NCBI RefSeq assembly: GCF_029168945.1
Contig: NC_083605.1
Location: 2,053,280-2,117,279 of the forward strand
Origin: Cannabis sativa
Taxonomy: Eukaryota > Streptophyta > Magnoliopsida > Rosales > Cannabaceae
DNA: 64,000 nt
Direction: 5' to 3'
Of the stretch, positions 46,880 through 58,859 are shown one piece after another. Position numbers and translations under genes: made by a program. The stretch's first letter is position 1. Every line of letters begins with the position of its first letter. Under the pieces are notes generated by a model, which worked only from the letters and a program-made list of their open reading frames with translations, ran no database searches and was not told the origin of the DNA.

Positions 46880-48065
46880 ATCTACAATAATTGTAACTAC
46901 CAGAACTGCCGTCGTTAAGCCTGTTGCTCGTGAAGGTGATGACGACATGGACGACGTTAATCTGCCCCTTGTACGTGCCCAGACGGGTATTGTGGTGGAC
47001 AAAGAGGCGTGGAAAGCAGGCAACTTCTCTGCTCGATAGAATCAACAACGTGAAAAGTATGTTTATAGAAATGTAACGTCCCCACTTCAAGCCTCCATTG
47101 GGCCCTTACACCCACGAAATGAATGGCTCTTATACACGAGTACGTCGCTCTAGCTGCTTCCTAGATTGACGACTGACCCTACAGACCAACACGAGTGTTT
47201 CCAGCGTGCTTTGTCCTCACTCGCACACTTCCTGGGACAACTTCCCAGAAGGTCACCCATCCTGAAATTACCCCAGGTTAAGCACGCTTAACCGTGGATT
47301 TCTTTCGTGATGCGCTACCAAAAAACAAGATGCACCTTGTTGATATAGGTAGTACCAATCAATCCATTTAAGCCCTTTTAAATTGTGTAGTTCCATACAC
47401 AGTCTCAGAATCATCCTACTTGACCTTCCCAAGGCGATGTGGGACTGCACAGCTTACCCGGTATAACCTCTTACGGATCACGGGACTACTGAATGTCACA
47501 AGAAACCCCATCAACGAGGATGATTAGGAAGAATAGGAGGAAGATCCCAAAAATGATGACCACGATGGAAACAACAAGGAGTATTACTATGAGCCAAATC
47601 CCAAAGTGGTATGAATGGCCGAGGAACTTACCGAGGCACAATAGAGATTGGCAGAGCAGGAAGACTTCTCCCATGAAATGCAAAAAGCATTGGCGTGACT
47701 ACAAGCGAGTGTGCCTGAAGAAGATGCATGCCCCTGAAGAAGATACTTTTGAAGAGCCAATTCCAGAGGAAAATATTCCGACAAAAAAGTTTAAACCTAA
47801 AGATGTTGGACCTTTCGCTCCAACAAAAGACAAAGGAAAAGGTATTATGGGTCAGCTTATGAATAAACCTACTCACGAAGTGCCACGAAACAACAAGAAC
47901 ACATCCAATTACCAACCTCTGCAAAAAAAAGAAGGCCACCCATGCCCAAGGGCAGGACTTCCCTATATATTTCGGAGGTAGAGTTTATGTGGAACAATAG
48001 GCTTGGTGCTCAGGTACAAAGGCCTAACATTCAGGAATGGAAAAATTGCCCCAATGATTCTGTTA
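46880..48065 (+). pseudogene. Degenerate gypsy gag remnant, interrupted by Cassandra
   Basis: Reading across stops gives REGDDDMDDVNLPLVRAQTG and VVDKEAWKAGNFSAR before the Cassandra LTR. After it come MAEELTEAQ, AEQEDFSHEMQKALA and FAPTKDKGKGIM. The acidic, glutamine-rich character and position after the LTR suit a gypsy gag N-terminus. At least seven stops are present. No pol domain follows. Confidence 0.55.
47072..47500 (-). mobile_element. Cassandra solo LTR with 5S-like sequence and AGAAA duplication
   Basis: TG...CA ends (TGTAACGTCCCC and GAATGTCACA on the plus strand) are flanked by AGAAA on both sides (47067-47071, 47501-47505). The minus strand contains GGTTAAGCGTGCTTAACCTG and GATGGGTGACCTTCTGGGAA, the 5S rRNA internal promoter region. 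It lies inside the gypsy gag remnant. Cassandra identity rests on the 5S core plus LTR ends. Confidence 0.88.
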
Positions 48066-48099
48066 ACCTAAGTGAAGGAGTATAAGAAGTATATCTGGA

Positions 48100-48845
48100 A
48101 GACAGTGTAAGAATCAATATTTTTACTATGACAAATAAGGTCCAGTCACCTTTGGCATAACTCTTAGTTGTGTCTAGAGTTTAGTTGTTTTTAGTAAAAT
48201 GTCCACATCAGATGTTTGGGCAACTCGTTTGTTAGTTTCTATTACATATGTAACTTTTTTCTGGTGAATACCTAATTTTAGGTCAATATAAATACCACTC
48301 TTTCTATTACTAGCCTTTTTTATTGAAGATTAGGGATTATGTTTCTTTCCTTCTTATTTTGTTATCTTTTGCAAGTTCTTGCAAGAACTCCATTGGGGGT
48401 GGTTCAAGGTTTTGTTGCAACCTTTGAAGTCATGGTGTGAGGGGATTTTAGCTAAGACTTGGCACCATAGATCTAAAGGTGTTCAGATTTGAACTTTTGT
48501 TAATGGGATTTCGATCAATTGAAGTAAGGGAATTTTGTATTCATAACCAAGGGATTTGGTTAACTGGGGTAAAAGTTCACTTCTGTAAAGATTGAGTTGT
48601 TTTCTTATTGTAATCCAAATTGGTTATTGTACAAACATTTTTTAATATAATGAAGGTTATTATCTTAGTTTAGGAACCCAAGTACTAGTCGGCTTAAATG
48701 AGTTTACAGTGCAAATAAAGCTTGTAAATGTTGTGTTCTTAATTCTAATCTGAGTAATTATTTTCCAAGTAATAATTCAAAATTAAATAATTGGTGCAAT
48801 TAAAATGATTAGAGAAATATAAATAAATTCATATTCTAGGCTTTT
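48100..48845 (+). mobile_element. Degraded copia LTR
   Basis: Shares AGATTAGGGATTA(T/C)GTTTCTTTC, AACCCAAG(T/C)ACTAG and GAAGCTTGTAAA-type stretches in order with the LTR at 61271-61885. It is followed by a decayed primer-binding site, TGGTATTAAAGC. The left end is uncertain. Confidence 0.6.
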
Positions 48846-49049
48846 TAATTGGTATTAAAGCTATAAAATTTCTGAGAAAGTTTGTTTCTATCCTCCTATC
48901 TTTAATACTCTACAACTGTTTGTTATTTTTCCTCTGTGATGTTCTTGGTTCTTGATTTCTAGTTTATCTAGTTGATACTCACCCTCTCTAAGTCTTAACT
49001 TTGGGAGTGTATTGCATTTTTTGTGTGTCTCTGGTGTTCATACCAGATG

Positions 49050-50110
49050 GAGATGTTTAGGGAAGGTGGATCCACATCATGAATCTCGATGTTAGAAGGG
49101 GCTAATTACCCTTTCATGAAATAAAAAAATGTGGGCATTCTTAAGAGCTGTTCACGAAAGAGTTTGGATGTCCATTGAAGATGGCTGGAGAGATGCCCAA
49201 CCATTGTTGAAGATGAAGGTATTAAGATGAATATGGTTGTGGATTCCAAAGGAGATGGAGATGGCAATTTTAATTCGAATGCAATGCATGCTCTCTTTAA
49301 TGCAGTGTCTAAAAATTAGCTCAAGGTCATTGCCAACTGTGAAATTGCTAATGAGGCATGGGAAAAGTTGAGAATCAAGAATGAGGGGACGGATGCTATG
49401 CAGAAGTCCCTTCTAAGAGCATTGTGCATTTCAAGTTATGTGCAACCGATCTTTTCTTGATAAACTATACCTGTCGCATTATAGACTAGGGCATTTGAAC
49501 TTTAGAGATTTGAAAAGAATCATAAAACTTCGAGCAATTAGAGGGATACCTGATATGGAAGTCACCAGGGATAGACTGGGTTGGTCGTGCCAACTAGGAA
49601 AACAGACAAAAGCCTCTCATCCTCCAGTAAACATGCTTCTAACCTCACGAGTGTTGGAATGGATACATGTCCATTCGATAAGTGGTAAGCGATTTTTTAT
49701 GCTTTTGGTAGATGATTACTCATGACATAGTTGGGTAGAGTACTTCAAAGAAAAGTTACACACTTTTCATCTATTCTCTGCATTGGTCCTTTGGTTGCAA
49801 ACTGAAAAGGACTCTAAAATTGGAAAAGTATATCGGATACAAAGTGACCATGGGAAGGAGTTCGATAACTCAATGTTCTTGGATTTTTGTAATCATTTGG
49901 GAATTCAACATGAATTTTAACTCTGAAGACACCTTAACAAAATGGGGTGGTTGAAAGAAAAAAGTAAGATTCTACAGGAAATATCACGAGTTATGATGCA
50001 TGATAAGGATATCTCAAAACAATTTTGGGCTGAAGCATTCAACACATCATGCTATGTATATTTTGCAATTAGGTGCATCTACGGACTTCCGGGCATGCTA
50101 AGAAGGAGGT
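49050..50110 (+). pseudogene. Degraded copia gag and integrase
   Basis: A gag start with LEGANYPF and a downstream IANCEIANEAWEKL is followed, after an internal deletion, by the GAG-pre-integrase and integrase start in an open frame at 49438-49725 (HYRLGHLNFRDL, WSCQLGKQTKASHPP, FFMLLVDDYS). Stops and shifts continue to about 50110, where coding similarity ends. No RT was found. Confidence 0.75.
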
Positions 50111-51744
50111 CTTAAAGAGCCTGAATCAATAAGCTTATTAATTTGATTGAAGGGGGCCAAAAAATTAGCGCCCCTCTTTCTAAAGCAACAAGCGAGAAAC
50201 TTGACTTTGAAGAACAATAATATAAAAGAAGTTATATAGCTCCTAAAATCACTCTGTTTTAACTGTCACAAAGATCACAATTTGTTGTGACTAAAACTAT
50301 AAATTAGTGACAACATGTATTTAAATACTATATTTTAATCACAAGTAATTTTGTGTTGTAAGTAAATATCATACTTAGTGATAAAAAAAATTATATTATG
50401 ACTGAAAATTTATCACTAATTAAAGGTAGTTTTTTTAGTAGTATGACATTTAATGGTAGTATTAATCACTACTAATATTTTTTAACATTTCTCCTTATTA
50501 AAAGAGACCATTTCTCCTTATTAAAAGAGACCATTAAATATGTGTCAAGTATTCAGAACAAACAAATGTGTGTTAATTTCAAAACAAATGATAATTTAAA
50601 AACGAAGAAAAAACAACTTAAGTCAAGATTATTCAACTATGGAAAACATACAATTGTACCCTTCTTTCTTAATCCATATCTTATATATTTTCGAATAATA
50701 TATACCTCAAATAACACTAACTATATATATACCAATGGTTTGCAATAAGCAATTGTTAAACATTTTTTCTTTTCTTTTATATAAATTGAGAACATATCAA
50801 TTTTATTACATTTATTCATATAATAATTATTGTATGCCCAAAGCGTACTACCCTATCTAGCTACAAATTAATTGAAAAAAATTGATCAACTATAGTAATA
50901 ATTTATAGATTAATTAGAATTTTTCACTCTCTGAACTTTGACATGTACTAAATCATATTTTATTTTTTTATTTTTTATGTCATTAATAATTTTCCAAATC
51001 TATTAAAATTGTTGGATTTAAAGACTGTCCAATTTTATTAACGGAAGTCTGACATGAATTCAGAAAGGCACGATTTGATATGAATTAAAGTTCAGGAAGA
51101 CATAATTTGATATTTACATATATTTAAGTTTTGGAGACACAATTAATAGATATTAAAGTTTAGGGGGCACATTTTAATACATAGACAATTGTTGTGTTTG
51201 TAAAACTGTATAGATTTTGACAGAAATCTATAAATTCAACAATATAATATATCTCAAAAATTCAAGAGAAAAGTTTTAACAGTTTCAAAAATTCAAGAAG
51301 TATAATTTGTACATGTTAAAATTCAGAAATAAAAAATCATAATTAGCAAATTATAAATTATATGATTTATTTTTCAAAGGAACATATTTAACAATATTTT
51401 TTATCAGAGGATTACGTGGTGCAGATTATTTCTCCATCTTTTCGGTCATATTAGCAATCTCGAGAACCACGTGTTAGTTAAGATTCTGATACCTCATTCA
51501 GCCTTAAATGGGTCATGGTAACTACCTTACGAGTTTCTATCAGACAGATAATACAAGTTAAGTTATAGCCTTTAAAATAGTCAAGCCTTTAAAATTCTTT
51601 TCCAAAAAAATTATGATGGATTTGGAACTCTTAACCCAAACAATAAAATATATCAATAAAAGCAATCACTACCGCTAGAGACATGATTTATTTAACAATG
51701 TTTTTGGTTTGGCAGATTTCCAACATGCATGCACAAACATCATT
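50111..51744. other. Spacer with MITE and foldback fragments
   Basis: A partial family 1 MITE (TTGTTGTGACTAAAAC...TTTTTAGTAGTA) lies at about 50268-50442, and a member of the foldback repeat of 205-520 at about 50920-51340. The rest is AT-rich. The open frame at 50542-50748 has no recognisable feature. Confidence 0.45.
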
Positions 51745-51815
51745 ATGCTTAGTGACGTCACACTTTTTTTTGAGCTCAAAATATGCTTAGTGACGTCACA
51801 CTTACTTTTGTTTGG
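51745..51815. promoter_or_regulatory. Tandem CRE-like module (two TGACGTCA palindromes)
   Basis: ATTATGCTTAGTGACGTCAC is followed after about 20 bp by AATATGCTTAGTGACGTCAC and then TTTTGTTTGGTAAG. TGACGTCA at 51753-51760 and 51791-51798 is a perfect bZIP-type palindrome. There is no gene next to it. The module matches CNGC upstream regions. Confidence 0.45.
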
Positions 51816-51914
51816 TAAGATAGACAATTTGTGGAAAATTTGATAGATTAGTTGACTATTAGAAAATTCTTTATTCTGTACGAATAGGAAGATTAAGGAA
51901 AGAGGAGACCGGCT

Positions 51915-52172
51915 GGCAAAGAGGTCAAAGTTTTACTAGCGTACATTTGTAGTGGCTAAAATCTTACTTTTACCAGTACATTTACGCGCTGGAAAAAGTC
52001 AATTTTGCCAGCGCTTTTCATTTTACCCAAGTACTTTTACCAGTTCTAATACCAACATTGATTTGCCAACCCCCTTTTACCAACACATCACAAGTAAATT
52101 CTATTTTACCAGCGCAATACCAACTTTTACCAGCACAAAAATATTCTGGAAAAAGTGACATTTCTTGTAGTG
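51915..52172. mobile_element. CACTA-type MITE, family 2, truncated, inverted
   Basis: Ends GTGACATTTCTTGTAGTG at 52172. The other end lacks about the last 70 bp of the family. The GCTGGTAAAA/TTTTACCAGC motifs run through it. The open frame at 51952-52158 is an artefact. Confidence 0.7.
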
Positions 52173-52205
52173 ACTAGACTCGCTACACTAAAATTATAAA
52201 AGGAC

Positions 52206-52705
52206 AAACTAAAATTTATTCAAAACAAGTCCTAAAGAAGACTTCAACAACATATGATTGTTAAATTTGGATACCAAATTAAGACAATCAAACTCAAAAA
52301 TAACACCATTATAACCAAATAAACAACGTTGAGCACCCGCACTTCTAAGAGTCAAAGCTTCAATGGTTTCAGGTGAGAAATCTCCATCCAAGAACCAAGA
52401 AGCTAAAGCCAACACCTCTCCTTGATTATTCTTGACAATCATGCCCAACCCACAACACCCATTAGACAAATCCAAAATAGCATCAACATTAGTTTTTACG
52501 AAACTAAACGAGGGTGGAGTCCAACTGAGATGACATAGAAGGAAGCTAGACACAATGGCACTCGACTCCTACTCATTAGAAACAACAACGACTTTCCTTT
52601 GACACGCAACCAAGAAATCATAAACCCAAGTTACCACCAATTCAACCAATTCGGGAGGGATGAGTTTATTATTATGAACCCATTTAAAAATAAACATTTT
52701 TAATA
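52206..52705 (-). pseudogene. RNase H-like domain fragment of a LINE/RT-type protein
   Basis: The frame carries WTPPSFSFVKTNVDA, GLGMIVKNNQGEVLALA, a glutamate in PETIEALTLRSA and FEFDCLNLVSKFN. This is the order of the plant RVT_3 RNase H domain, usually found at the end of LINE-type ORF2 or related gene fragments. The upstream part (WVHNNKLIPPELV) joins through an in-frame stop near 52570. No reverse transcriptase is attached. Confidence 0.7.
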
Positions 52706-52761
52706 TATAAAAAATAAAGGCTAATTTGAATTTTACCCTCTGAACTTTGAGTTTTGATTGT

Positions 52762-53035
52762 CACTACAACAAATTTCATTATTACCGGCGGAAGCATCCG
52801 CCGGTAATAAGTATGTAGGCCGCCGGTAATTATTAATACCGGCGGAATCCGCCGGTAATTATCCGCCGGTATTAATTGGTCGCTAAAAATAGTTATTACC
52901 GACGAAAAGGGGATTCCGCCGGTAATAATATTAATACCGGCGGATTAATAGCGGTGGGGTCCGCCGGTATTAATATTTTTAAATAATAAAAAAAAAATAT
53001 TATAATCATAAATACCGGCGGACCCATCCGCCGGT
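52762..53035. repeat. CACTA left terminus and subterminal repeats
   Basis: About a dozen ATTACCGGCGG/CCGCCGGTAAT motifs in both orientations stand out as GC-rich palindromes in AT-rich DNA. In En/Spm elements such subterminal repeats bind the element-encoded protein. The same motif is used at the other end (60913-61268). Confidence 0.85.
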
Positions 53036-53286
53036 AATAATAATTTTAAATATTAAAAAATAATATTAATCTGATTATTTAATATAATTAAATTAATTAT
53101 AATAATTATTTTATAAATAAATATATTAATTAGAAATAAAATATCAAAATTAAGAAATTAAACATTAATTAAGAAATTAAGTATTAAAATTAATTTGTCC
53201 ATTACAATAAAAAATATATTAGCTTAAATAAAATTAGAAATTGTCTTTAAATAAACTTTAAAACATAACACATAATTAAAAAAAAC

Positions 53287-55220
53287 CTAACTATCATTGT
53301 TCAAATCAGTAAACTCTAAAAATTCATCTGCATTTGCGCTAAGTCTTGAACCATCAATATTTTCACGGGATTGAGCCGGCGGGGCGGTGGTAATAAGGTT
53401 GTCCGGTCTGGCGTAGGTAAGATCTCCACATATTGTCGAGGGTGCGGGCGAACCAAAATTGGTTGTTGTTGTTGTTGCGACTGCGAGAAACCTTTGAAAA
53501 GCCTCCATACATAGGCTGTTGTGGAGATCCTCCCATTTGACCATACACTGGTTGTTGCTGCAACAATGACCCAAATTGACCGTACACAGGGTATGGTTGT
53601 TGGGATGAGCCTCCAATATTACCAACCATAGGTTGTGTCTGAGATCCTCCAGCCGCTTCCGAAAAAAATATAGGAGGAGACTGTGAGGGAAGCCCGAACA
53701 TGTAATGCAACTGAGGCGATTGTGAAGAGCCAGCAGACATGTTGGGAGAATGTTGTTGTTGTTGTTGAAAAAACTGGGGCTGCTGAGGCGATCGTGGTTG
53801 TTGTTGTTGTTGTTGTTGTTGTTGTGGCATTGACGTTGGAGGGGGGGCTGAACTGGACGCGCTACCTTGCGGTTGTGATGGTAAAAATTTTTGTAAAAAA
53901 TTATTAAACCTCGGGTCATGCAGAGACGCGTCACTTTGGAGGTGCCGGTCGATCAATCTTATCACGCATTTTTAACATAAACTCGGCGAAGACTCCCATA
54001 TCTTCCGGAGTAATGGATGAAGTCGGTACTTGTGATTGAGCTCGACTTTGAGTACTAGAACTTGATGTCGAGCTGCCTTTCAATTTATAACCCAATCCTC
54101 TTATATAGTCCGACCGGCTCCCAAGAACTTTATTCATAGCTTTCAATTGCTTGTATTTGCTAGCAGACGCATCGCTGGAATCATCTTCTGTATCTGTCAT
54201 GCTAGCAACCTCTTCAAGCATTTTCTCCTGACCAAATAAAATATTAGAAATACAATAACAACAACATGCATTAGTTGGAAGAAAATTATTAAAAAACATA
54301 TTTAAACTTACATGTAGTTCTTTGCATGTCTCGCTGATCCAAGTGTTTTCTGTTCCTTTTTTGATGTGGCCTTTCTTCCAAGTATCAATTGCGTAGTCTT
54401 CGGGGACGTCCTGTTTAAAAATGGAGTTAGTTTATGCTTAGTAAAAGAAATTTCTAATAGAAAGTTGATAATTTTACTTACATGTTCATTTCGAGACGCT
54501 GCCATCGACCTCGAGCCTTGCGTTGACAAATACTGCATGTCTGCTCTATTTTTCTTGTTTTGATTTGAACGCGCCCTGAATTTTGGGCTCAAAAATAAGT
54601 CAATGATTTGCTTCCAACTCTCGGTAGTGCAGTGATCGATGCGCTTCAATAACACTTGCCAAATCATTTGGATCCCCGGAATAATGTTCCTGAAACCACG
54701 TGTGCCTGATATTCTTTCTCTCAGAATATCTTCTCTTCATCTCATGATAAAGAGTACTCATCACTTTTTCAGGCTCAGGATGGCCATCAATATCGTACAA
54801 ATACTACAAACAAATAGTATTCGTTAAAAAATTATGTGTTAATTGAAATTAATTATTTGAAACATTAAACTTGTTAATGTGTTTTACCTTCATTTTTTGT
54901 ACAATTTGGTCTTTAAAGTGTTGAGGAATTTCACTGAAATTCAAGTAGTGTCCTGGCAACGTAATTGTGACCTCAACACCCATTTGGCGTACAAAAGCTG
55001 AACTCTCCTTACCAACCACTTTACCTGTCACGGCATCAAGTTTTAGTGGTAATGGTTTCCCTGCATCACGCCTTCTTTGCTCAACATCCAAGTTGGTAGC
55101 AAGGCCACGCCCCTTTCTTCTTGGCGGTGGAGCAGTCTGACAAGTTGGCGGTACCCTACTAGGGTCCGGTGGATCGATCGCCCCGTCTCCACCATGATAA
55201 GTGGATACATCAGCTGACAT
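53287..55220 (-). pseudogene. CACTA second gene, Transposase_24 (Ptta/En/Spm)-like, frameshifted
   Basis: Exon 1 (55220-54888, MSADVSTYHGGDGAID, then FVRQMGVEVTITLPGHYLNF) joins at a GT/AG intron to 54803 (YLYDIDGHPEPEKVM). ESWKQIIDLFLSPKFRARS and GSRSMAASRNEH follow in another frame. These match the conserved core of plant En/Spm transposase family PF03004. A later part (KYKQLKAMNKVLGSRSDYIR) and a glutamine-rich tail (53400-53960) follow. The frame changes near 54630 and again near 53955, so the copy is probably inactive. Its expected role is DNA binding at the subterminal repeats. Confidence 0.75.
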
Positions 55221-55345
55221 TACTTTTTTTTTTTAAAAAAAAATATTTCATTTATAAGTAATAGTAAAAATAAAATTAACTTAGAATAAGAAATATTAAC
55301 TTGCAATTAATAATTGTATGATTTACAAAATAAAGTGATTGAAAA

Positions 55346-58300
55346 TTAATCATCCATATCACTATCATTATTAACTAAATGATCATTCACATCATCTTCA
55401 CAAAGGTCAACTAAAATTTCTTCGTCTGATTCTTCAGTAGCATCTTCGTCGTCCACGTTGCGGTCATCTTCGTTGACAGGCGAACTAGGTTCAGAGCCAA
55501 TGTCTATAGGAGGTTGATTAGGTAGCAAAATTAACTCCCCAAGATCTACTGTTAACACAAAATTGGAGGAGTTGGTGTCGTGTACCAAATCAATTTCGAC
55601 GTTAGGATCATCATCCACGATATCCCAAATTTGTCGGTGATTTACATTCTCAACTATTTTCCAATTTTTCCCTCTCAATAAATCATCGAGATAAAACACT
55701 TGCTTTGCTTGACTAGCAAGTATGTATGGGTCATCTTTATACCATACACCACTGACATTAATACTAGTGATAAGGTTCTCGACGATTGTCTTCTTCCGTC
55801 TTGGATTTGTATTGTACCACTTGCACTTAAATAATGTGACCGAGTAAACACCAGTGAAGGTTAACTTTAGCACTTCAGTGAGTGTGCCGTAATGATTAAA
55901 ACCTTCTGTTCCTGCCACAAACACTCCACTATTTTGTGTGCTCCTCTTCTCATCTCTTTTGGTAGCCATAAATCGAACTCCATTCACAATACAACCTTCA
56001 TAGTAAGTGCCTAAGTGATCAGACCCGGATGCTAAAGCTAGCAACTCTTTGCCATTGTCTAATGATCCGGACTTGTGCAAGTCATATATCTATAAAAATA
56101 AATACATCATTAGAAAATGACAAACACCACTTAGATAATAAATGTTTACAACACTTATGCATTCACCTTCTTGTGAAACCACGGACGAAAATATTTTTTG
56201 TGTAGGACATTATGATCTCCATTCGGGTAATTTTGTCGGATCACTTCCAAGTGTTCACTGTAAAATAAAATAGATTTGAATTGATTGATTGAAATTTAAG
56301 TTTAAAAAAATAGAAAAATAAGTATGGGAAAAAACTCACTCTAAGTAAGCTTGAATTTCAGGTGAATTGTTGAATATATACCACTCTACTTGTTCACGAG
56401 ATGCGCGATCAAGTGGCCGGAGATTGCCTTTTGTGATGGGTCGACATTGAGATTGAAACACGAAGCTTTCGTGGGACAACCTCATCTTCATTACGATCAA
56501 GACGGTTAAACCTTGTTTCAACCCCCTTGAAATACATTGAACAAAATGTCAAAGCCTCATCAATCACGTAACTTTCTGCTATCGACCCTTCAGGACGTGC
56601 TTTATTTCCTACGTAGTTCTTCAATTTTTTCATGTATCTTTCAAATGGATACATCCACCTCATAAAAACGAGTCCACCCAAAATTGCTTCTTCAGGCAAA
56701 TGAAGGACCAAATGAATCATTATGTCAAAAAATGCAGGAGGAAATATGGACTCCATTTTACACAAGATTAAAATAAGATCTTGTTGAGCAACCTCCATGT
56801 CTTTAACATTTATAGTCCTTGAACAAATTTGTCTGAAAAAGTTACACAGTTCAGAGATGGTGGTCGATATAGCGTTCGGAAGAAACTTGCGAACACCAAC
56901 AGACAGTAATCGTTGCATTATTACATGACAGTCGTGTGACTTTAATCCGATGACATTTGTTAAATTTTCATTTACTTTTTTTTTCAAATTCGAACAAAAG
57001 CCATCGGGAAATTTCACATCCTTAATAAATTTACAAAATTGGATCCTGTCATCAGGTTTAAGCACGTAAGGTGCATGAGGTTTCAACAACTTTCCCCTCT
57101 CGTCTTCATAAATCCACAACGATTCTCTGACGCCTAGCTTCTTTAAATCATGTCTTGCATTGGTAGTGTCCTTGGATTTCTCATTATCCAATATTGTGCC
57201 CAATAAACTATCACAAACATTCTTCTCAACATGCATGACATCAATATTGTGTTTAAGAATATTTGAACACCAATAGTCAAGCTCGTAGAAGATGCTTTTT
57301 TTCCGCCAATTATGATTTTCTGCAACTCGCCTACGTTTCACACCACCAAAGAGCTCATGATTTCCAGGGAGGTGGGGTGGAAGTTTGTTTACTTGTTCTA
57401 ATACTTCTTCACAAGTAAAACGTCTTGGAGGAGGTCTTCTCTCAATTTGTCCGTCAAATTGAGTATCCCTTCTCATTCGATGGTTATTTGGCAGAAATCT
57501 TCTATGACCCACGTAAGATGTCTTACCAATTACTCGAATAGAAGATGTATCTTCATTGCAAGTAGGACACGCTTTATATCCCTGACCACTCCAACCAGAC
57601 AAATAACTACGAGCAGGAAAATCATTCACTGTCCACAAAAGAGCTGCACGCAACTTGAAGACAGTGTTGGTTCGACAATCTCTGGTATCTACTCCGTTAA
57701 CCCACAACTCCTTCAACTCATCCACCAAGGGTCTTAAAAATATGTCTATGTCCATTCCGGGTGATTTATCTCCAGGAATTAGAATGGTCAACATAAAATT
57801 ATTATCTTTCATACATAACCAAGGTGGAATATTATAGTTCGCCAAAACTACAGGCCACATACTGTAAGCTTGGCTCATATTACCAAATGGATTAAAGCCA
57901 TCGGCAGCTAAACCGATACGAACATTTCGAGGTTCACTAGCAAAATCAGGATGTTTGGCATCAAAGTCTTTCCACGCTGCACCATCCACAGGGTGTCGCA
58001 TCACACCCTCATCTTTTGATTTACCACTGTGGTGCCATACCATGTATTTCGCCGTATGCCTTGAAGTATACAGTCTTTTCAGTCGCGGAATTAACGGAAA
58101 ATAACGCATCACCTTATGAGGCACCTTTTTTGCTCCTAAATTTTCTGAAGTTATCCATCTACTAGTGCCACAGACTGGACATGAATCTTCATTTGCATGT
58201 TCATTATAAAATAAACAGCAATTGTGCTTGCACACATGAATTGACTCATACCCCAATCCTAATTTTTTCAATCTTTTCTTGGCATCATAATAGTTTGATG

Positions 58301-58853
58301 GAATTTTATTTTCCTTTGGAAAAGCAAATTTTAGTAACTTCAGTAATTCATCAAATATGTTGTTTGGAATTTTTCCCCTAACTTTCAAATGCAATAATTT
58401 TGCCAAAAAGTTAAGAGAAGATATCCAATCACAACCAGGATACAACTCGGCCTCAATTTCTTCAAATAATTCGTCGCGCCATTGATTTGCATCAGGATTA
58501 TCATCCATTTCGAATGACGGCTGAAGGAAGTCATCCACTATTGGAATCATCTCGTCAATTTCAGGATCATCATCAGCGGCATCATGGTCGTTCATTGCAT
58601 TAGTGGCACTAGATTCTGCTTCCCCGTGGTATGTCCACTTTTCGTAACCAGTAAAAAAACCCCAATCGAATATGTGTGCTTTCACAACAGGTAAAGTTTG
58701 AAGCCTATTGTTCACACATCTTACACAAGGGCATCTAATCCTACCATCACAATCTTTACAATTCGAGGCCATCTCTAAAAATGCATTTAGACCATCCCAA
58801 TATTGTGGACATCTACGATTTCGCAAAGTGGTCCAAGACTTGTCGATTGTCAT
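55346..58853 (-). pseudogene. CACTA transposase, TNP2-like, one apparent frameshift
   Basis: Starts MTIDKSWTTLRNRRC. The Transpos_assoc domain (CPCVRCVN, HIFDWGFFTGYEKWTYHGE) comes first. The TNP2 catalytic region (Transposase_21) includes RIGLAADGFNPFGNMS, NIPPWLCMK and ACPTCNED. A DUF4218-type region (MQRLLSVGVRKFLP, MIHLVLHLPEEAILGG, RWMYPFERYMKKLK) precedes the shift near 56460, where the frame changes to VFQSQCRPITKGNLRPLDRA. Two introns follow (exons about 56258-56167 and 56090-55346), with a DUF4216-type segment (GVRFMATKRDEKR, KCKWYNTN) and an acidic tail. Apart from the shift it is full length. It would cut and join the element ends in the nucleus. Confidence 0.88.
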
Positions 58854-58859
58854 CTAAAA

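Noticed and set aside
47493..47981. 162-codon plus-strand frame near the gypsy remnant
   Set aside because: Its first part is out of frame with the gag remnant, which reads sensibly in another frame through stops. Only the later part (PIPEENIPTKKFKPKD) is gag-like, so it is listed within the pseudogene.
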